A DNA stretch of 26,695 bases. Source: CAYUJH01 sp964394585 (lineage in GTDB: Bacteria > Bacteroidota > Bacteroidia > Cytophagales > Flammeovirgaceae). Below the pieces are notes generated by a model, which ran no database searches, was not told the origin of the DNA, and was given only the letters and a program-made list of their open reading frames with translations. Shown here in pieces: positions 23,379 through 26,695 of the stretch. The DNA is taken from assembly GCA_964394585.1 (NCBI GenBank), contig CAYMYI010000052.1, forward strand, positions 1 to 26,695, read 5' to 3'. Position numbers and translations under genes: made by a program. Numbering within the stretch: the stretch's first letter is position 1; every line of letters starts with the position of its first letter.

Positions 23379-25775
23379 ATGCTTTTCAACTATGTAAAAA
23401 TTGCCATCCGTAATGTATTAAAGTTTAAAACCCAAGCTCTGATTAACTTGATAGGGCTTTCCTTAGGTCTTACAGCTTGTATCCTCGTGTTTCTACTCGT
23501 GCAATACTTTACCAGCTTTGATACACACCATAGCAATTTTGAGCGTATCTATCGCATTGTTCGCCATACACAAACCCAGAATAATCAAGAAGATTTTGGC
23601 GCAGGAATACCCGTACCCTTGCCCGATGCGCTGCGCACCGATTTCCCCGAACTTGAAGCAGTCGTACACACTACCTATTATGTCAGCGGCTTGGTGAGTG
23701 TGCCAACCCCCAATGCTGCACCTAAATTATTTGAAGAATCGGAAGGGATTGCCCACGTAGACCCTGAGTTTTTTCAGGTATTCGATTGGGATGCCATAGC
23801 CGGCAACCTTGCCACAGCATTGGTAGAACCCAACACCGTGGTAATCACCGAAAACCTAGCAAAAAAGTACTTTCAACGTACCGATGTGCTAGGAAAAACC
23901 CTTGAGCTCGATGGTGAACTCACACTAAAGATAACAGGCGTAGTAAAACCCCAACCCGAAACCACCGACTTTCCGTTCACTTTTATGGTGTCTAATAACA
24001 CCTGGAAAGCCAAACGCATGGAACAAGGATGGGGCAGCATTTGGAGCGACGACCAGTGTTACATCCTCTTGCCTGCATCGGTAAGCCCCCAATCGGTGAA
24101 CGAAAGCTTTGCTGCTTTTGAAGTCAAGCATCTTGGCGAAGAAGACGCTCAAGAGATTGCCCTCTCGTTACAACCGCTTTCCGAAGTGCACTACGACGGA
24201 CGCTACGGTAACTACAGCTACTCTACAATCAGTAAAGCTAACTTATGGGGATTAATTGCCGTGGGCTTTTTTCTACTGTTTACCTCTTGTATCAACTTTG
24301 TAAACCTTTCGACCGCTGTAGCAAGCAAACGCTCCAAAGAAGTGGGTGTGCGGAAAATCTTAGGAAGCCAACGCCATAGCCTCATGCAACAGTTTTTAAG
24401 CGAAACCGCTATGTTAGTAATACTTGCCACTCTGCTCTCGATAGGGTTTGCCGAACTTTGCATTGGGGAGTTAAACGAGTTGTTGGATATACACCTTGCT
24501 ATACGGCTTTTGAGCGACTGGTATTTGCTTAGTTTCCTGATAGCATTACCGGTTGTAGTCATTTTTGCAGCTGGCTTCTACCCTGCCATTTTACTTTCGA
24601 GCTATGCCCCGCTCAAGGCGATTCGCAATCAGTACACAGCAGAAACACATCGGGGGATGACCGCCCGAAAAACACTCGTTACGCTTCAATTTGTGGTATC
24701 GCAATTTTTCATTATCGGTGTACTCATTGTATTGCAGCAAGTAGAATATTTTAAAAGTTCTGACATGGGCTTTCAAAAAGAAGGCATCTTGTTAGTAGAT
24801 TTCCCCAAAGCCGATGCGCAAAAAGCCAATGCTTTTAAACAACATGCCTTGCAACACAGTGCCGTGCGTAGTGTTAGTTTAGCAAATGCAGCCCCCGCCT
24901 CGGGCTCGCTCTTAGCCACCAACGTATTCGCCGAAGTGGATAGTGCTCAAGCCGAATACCAAACTACTTTTAAAACGGTGGATAGCGATTTCTTGACTAC
25001 CTATGACATTAAATTGATCGCGGGACAAAACTTAGAAGATGTAGATACCCTCAAGCAGTTATTAGTAAACGAACGCTTTGTAAAGTTATTAGGCGCTAAA
25101 GCCCCCAACGAGGTATTGGGCAAGCTGCTTAGGACACAGGGGAAAACAGTACCGATTGTAGGCGTTGTCCGCGATTTCCATACCCATTCATTGCACGATG
25201 AAGGCCTCCCTTTAATGCTTTTCACCCGTACAAGCAATTACCACACAGCAGGCGTTGCTTACCAATTTGGGAAAGAAGCAGCAGTTAAACAACATCTTGC
25301 GGCAATGTATACGCAGCTTTTCCCTGAGTATACGTTCGAACCTCAACATTTCGATCAGGAAATCGCTGAGTTTTACGAAACCGAAGAAATTATGGCAAAA
25401 TTGCTCAAAGCCTTTGGGTTGGTAGCTATTCTGATTAGTTGCTTAGGGCTATTCGGGCTTGTATCGTTCATCGTTCAATTAAAAACAAAAGAAATTGGCA
25501 TACGGAAAGTATTAGGCGCGAGCAAAAAAAACTTGCTGCTGCTTTTCTCTTCGAGCTATCTTAAACTGCTTTTCTTAGCTTTTTGTATTGCCGCACCAGC
25601 GGGATGGTGGATCGGTACACAATGGCTTCAAGAGTTTGCCTATCGGATTGAGCTACACCCCGGTTTGTTTGCCCTTGCATTGGTAGCCAATCTGCTGATT
25701 GCGGTGGCAACGGCGAGTTATCATTCGTTGAAAACAATCCAAACGAACCCTGCTAAGGTCTTAAAATCAGAATGA
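23379..25775 (+). CDS. ABC transporter permease with two FtsX domains (MacB/antimicrobial-peptide type)
   Basis: 798 residues from the ATG at 23379, giving MLFNYVKIAIRNVLKFKTQALINL, the standard opening in Bacteroidota; a longer frame to 23280 begins at TTG. The first membrane segment is at about residues 17-38, then a large periplasmic MacB-like domain (about 45-285). The first FtsX domain follows with INFVNLSTAVASKRSKEVGVRKILGSQ and two more segments. A middle membrane segment (VTLQFVVSQFFIIGVLIVLQQ) is followed by a second periplasmic domain. The last FtsX domain has SFIVQLKTKEIGIRKVLGASKKN and ends ATASYHSLKTIQTNPAKVLKSE. The family works with a separate ATPase, often on peptides or lipoproteins; no ATPase gene is in the window. 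Function otherwise unknown. Confidence 0.92.
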   Translation: MLFNYVKIAIRNVLKFKTQALINLIGLSLGLTACILVFLLVQYFTSFDTHHSNFERIYRIVRHTQTQNNQEDFGAGIPVPLPDALRTDFPELEAVVHTTYYVSGLVSVPTPNAAPKLFEESEGIAHVDPEFFQVFDWDAIAGNLATALVEPNTVVITENLAKKYFQRTDVLGKTLELDGELTLKITGVVKPQPETTDFPFTFMVSNNTWKAKRMEQGWGSIWSDDQCYILLPASVSPQSVNESFAAFEVKHLGEEDAQEIALSLQPLSEVHYDGRYGNYSYSTISKANLWGLIAVGFFLLFTSCINFVNLSTAVASKRSKEVGVRKILGSQRHSLMQQFLSETAMLVILATLLSIGFAELCIGELNELLDIHLAIRLLSDWYLLSFLIALPVVVIFAAGFYPAILLSSYAPLKAIRNQYTAETHRGMTARKTLVTLQFVVSQFFIIGVLIVLQQVEYFKSSDMGFQKEGILLVDFPKADAQKANAFKQHALQHSAVRSVSLANAAPASGSLLATNVFAEVDSAQAEYQTTFKTVDSDFLTTYDIKLIAGQNLEDVDTLKQLLVNERFVKLLGAKAPNEVLGKLLRTQGKTVPIVGVVRDFHTHSLHDEGLPLMLFTRTSNYHTAGVAYQFGKEAAVKQHLAAMYTQLFPEYTFEPQHFDQEIAEFYETEEIMAKLLKAFGLVAILISCLGLFGLVSFIVQLKTKEIGIRKVLGASKKNLLLLFSSSYLKLLFLAFCIAAPAGWWIGTQWLQEFAYRIELHPGLFALALVANLLIAVATASYHSLKTIQTNPAKVLKSE

Positions 25776-25905
25776 GAATGCCGCGCAACTACTGCAGAAG
25801 CTCTACGAAATATCCTTGTTGCTTCCATGTCAGCCAGTTCGCTAAGCCAATGCAGGCATCAACTTTTTGGGGAGAGAGGGGTAACTAGAACAATTGGTTT
25901 TTAGG

Positions 25906-26695
25906 CTAGAAGTTCAATATTCCCCCCACAAAAAAAACTCTCGCTGAAAAATACTCCGGAGTGGTTTGGGTATAATCTCGGTTGTACGTATACCCGCGCA
26001 CATTTTGCTGGTTGAGCGCATTATTCACACTCCCAAATAGCACCAAGCCCATCTTTTCAGAAAGCATTACAAGTTTAGATAGGTTTAGGCTTAGCAAGCT
26101 ATAGTTCGGCAGGCGCTCTAAATCGTCTGCGCCGTGGGTTATAGGATGAAAGACATTGAGCCAGGGGTCAAACCAACTTTCGCGCACAGGCTGGTAGTAC
26201 ACCCCGTGACGATAGAGCCACGAAGCCCCGAATGTCCAGGTGGGGGTTAGCTGATATTCCAACGCAGTTTTTACGAAGAAATCTAAATCGTAAGGAGAAG
26301 GGTACGTAATTTCACCTTCAGTGATATTTGCCTCTAAAAATGTAAAGGAAGCGCTCAAACTTATTTTTCCTGCTTTGCGATAGTTGGCAAAAAGCTCGGT
26401 TCCCCATATTACATTTTTCCTGGTTCCTAAGTGCGTATTTTTATGGAAGATGGCGGCTGTCAGTTCGATATTTTTATGCTGATACCGGTAATCAAGTGCA
26501 ACTTGTCGGCTACGGATTCGGTAGGTATAATCAAACGTACCATCGGGTAAATTATATTTATGGTATTGCCCCACCGAAGCATTCAGGCTATGATACTTCC
26601 CTGCCTGATAGTGGGCATTTCCTTGTAAACTCCAATAGTTAGACTGAGTGCCATTCGGCAGATTTTTACGTACACCTGCCCCCAGCGTCCAGCGT
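25906..26695 (-). CDS. TonB-dependent outer membrane receptor, C-terminal beta-barrel (5' end beyond the window)
   Basis: The frame is open to the right edge; 262 residues are visible, ending NF before a TAG. The protein shows amphipathic strands separated by loops and turns, such as LNASVGQYHKYNLPDG, YTYRIRSRQVALDYRYQ, TFGASWLYRHGVYYQP and SLLSLNLSKLVML. It closes with VRGYTYNRDYTQTTPEYFSARVFFVGGILNF, the usual end of TonB-dependent receptors with a terminal aromatic residue for insertion by the BAM machinery. The plug and TonB box lie outside, so the ligand cannot be judged. It converges with the FtsX permease gene across 130 bp that hold no clear terminator. Confidence 0.85.
   Translation of the reverse strand, partial: RWTLGAGVRKNLPNGTQSNYWSLQGNAHYQAGKYHSLNASVGQYHKYNLPDGTFDYTYRIRSRQVALDYRYQHKNIELTAAIFHKNTHLGTRKNVIWGTELFANYRKAGKISLSASFTFLEANITEGEITYPSPYDLDFFVKTALEYQLTPTWTFGASWLYRHGVYYQPVRESWFDPWLNVFHPITHGADDLERLPNYSLLSLNLSKLVMLSEKMGLVLFGSVNNALNQQNVRGYTYNRDYTQTTPEYFSARVFFVGGILNF

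Overview
The window is chromosomal DNA from a member of the Bacteroidota, probably a Cytophagales-like lineage; I cannot name a genus. Support comes from the gene families: a DUF5117/DUF5118 metalloprotease, a WG-repeat protein, a two-FtsX-domain ABC permease of about 800 residues, a TonB-dependent receptor and a Bacteroidota-type tyrosine recombinase. Promoter-like sequences also match the TTG-N19-TAnnTTTG pattern of this phylum. Most genes look like ordinary chromosomal housekeeping or envelope genes. The only clear mobile-DNA area is the left 2 kb.

Layout. Positions 1-2160 hold the 3'-open end of a tyrosine recombinase gene (minus), a divergent small zinc-ribbon protein gene, and a scarred region. 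That region carries an exact 55-bp copy of the recombinase 3' end, a possible second gene remnant and two strong hairpin terminators. Next on the minus strand come a secreted metzincin-like metalloprotease (2163-4673) and a membrane-bound class III nucleotide cyclase (4800-5921). Positions 12559 down to 6136 form one efflux locus, TolC-like outer membrane protein, lipoprotein adaptor and RND pump, followed by a PII-like small protein and a DUF2892 membrane protein. Its promoter is the best in the window and has a perfect palindrome over the -33 box.

The right half has a class I methyltransferase (+), a small secreted protein (-), a 1100-residue WG-repeat protein (-), and a fused betaine-type ABC permease/substrate-binding protein (+). 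Then follow lgt (-), trxB (+), a radical SAM/SPASM protein (-), an FtsX-type ABC permease (+) and the 3' end of a TonB-dependent receptor gene (-), open at the right edge.

Most notable points: (1) the substrate-binding part of the permease fusion has its two sequence halves in swapped order, a circular permutation; (2) the recombinase 3' end, including the catalytic tyrosine codon, is duplicated exactly 1.75 kb away; (3) a PII-like protein and a DUF2892 protein follow the RND pump; (4) CGTATAT repeats at helical spacing lie between the recombinase and zinc-ribbon genes; (5) the cyclase lacks the usual purine-selecting residues. All calls come from reading the sequence; no database search was run.
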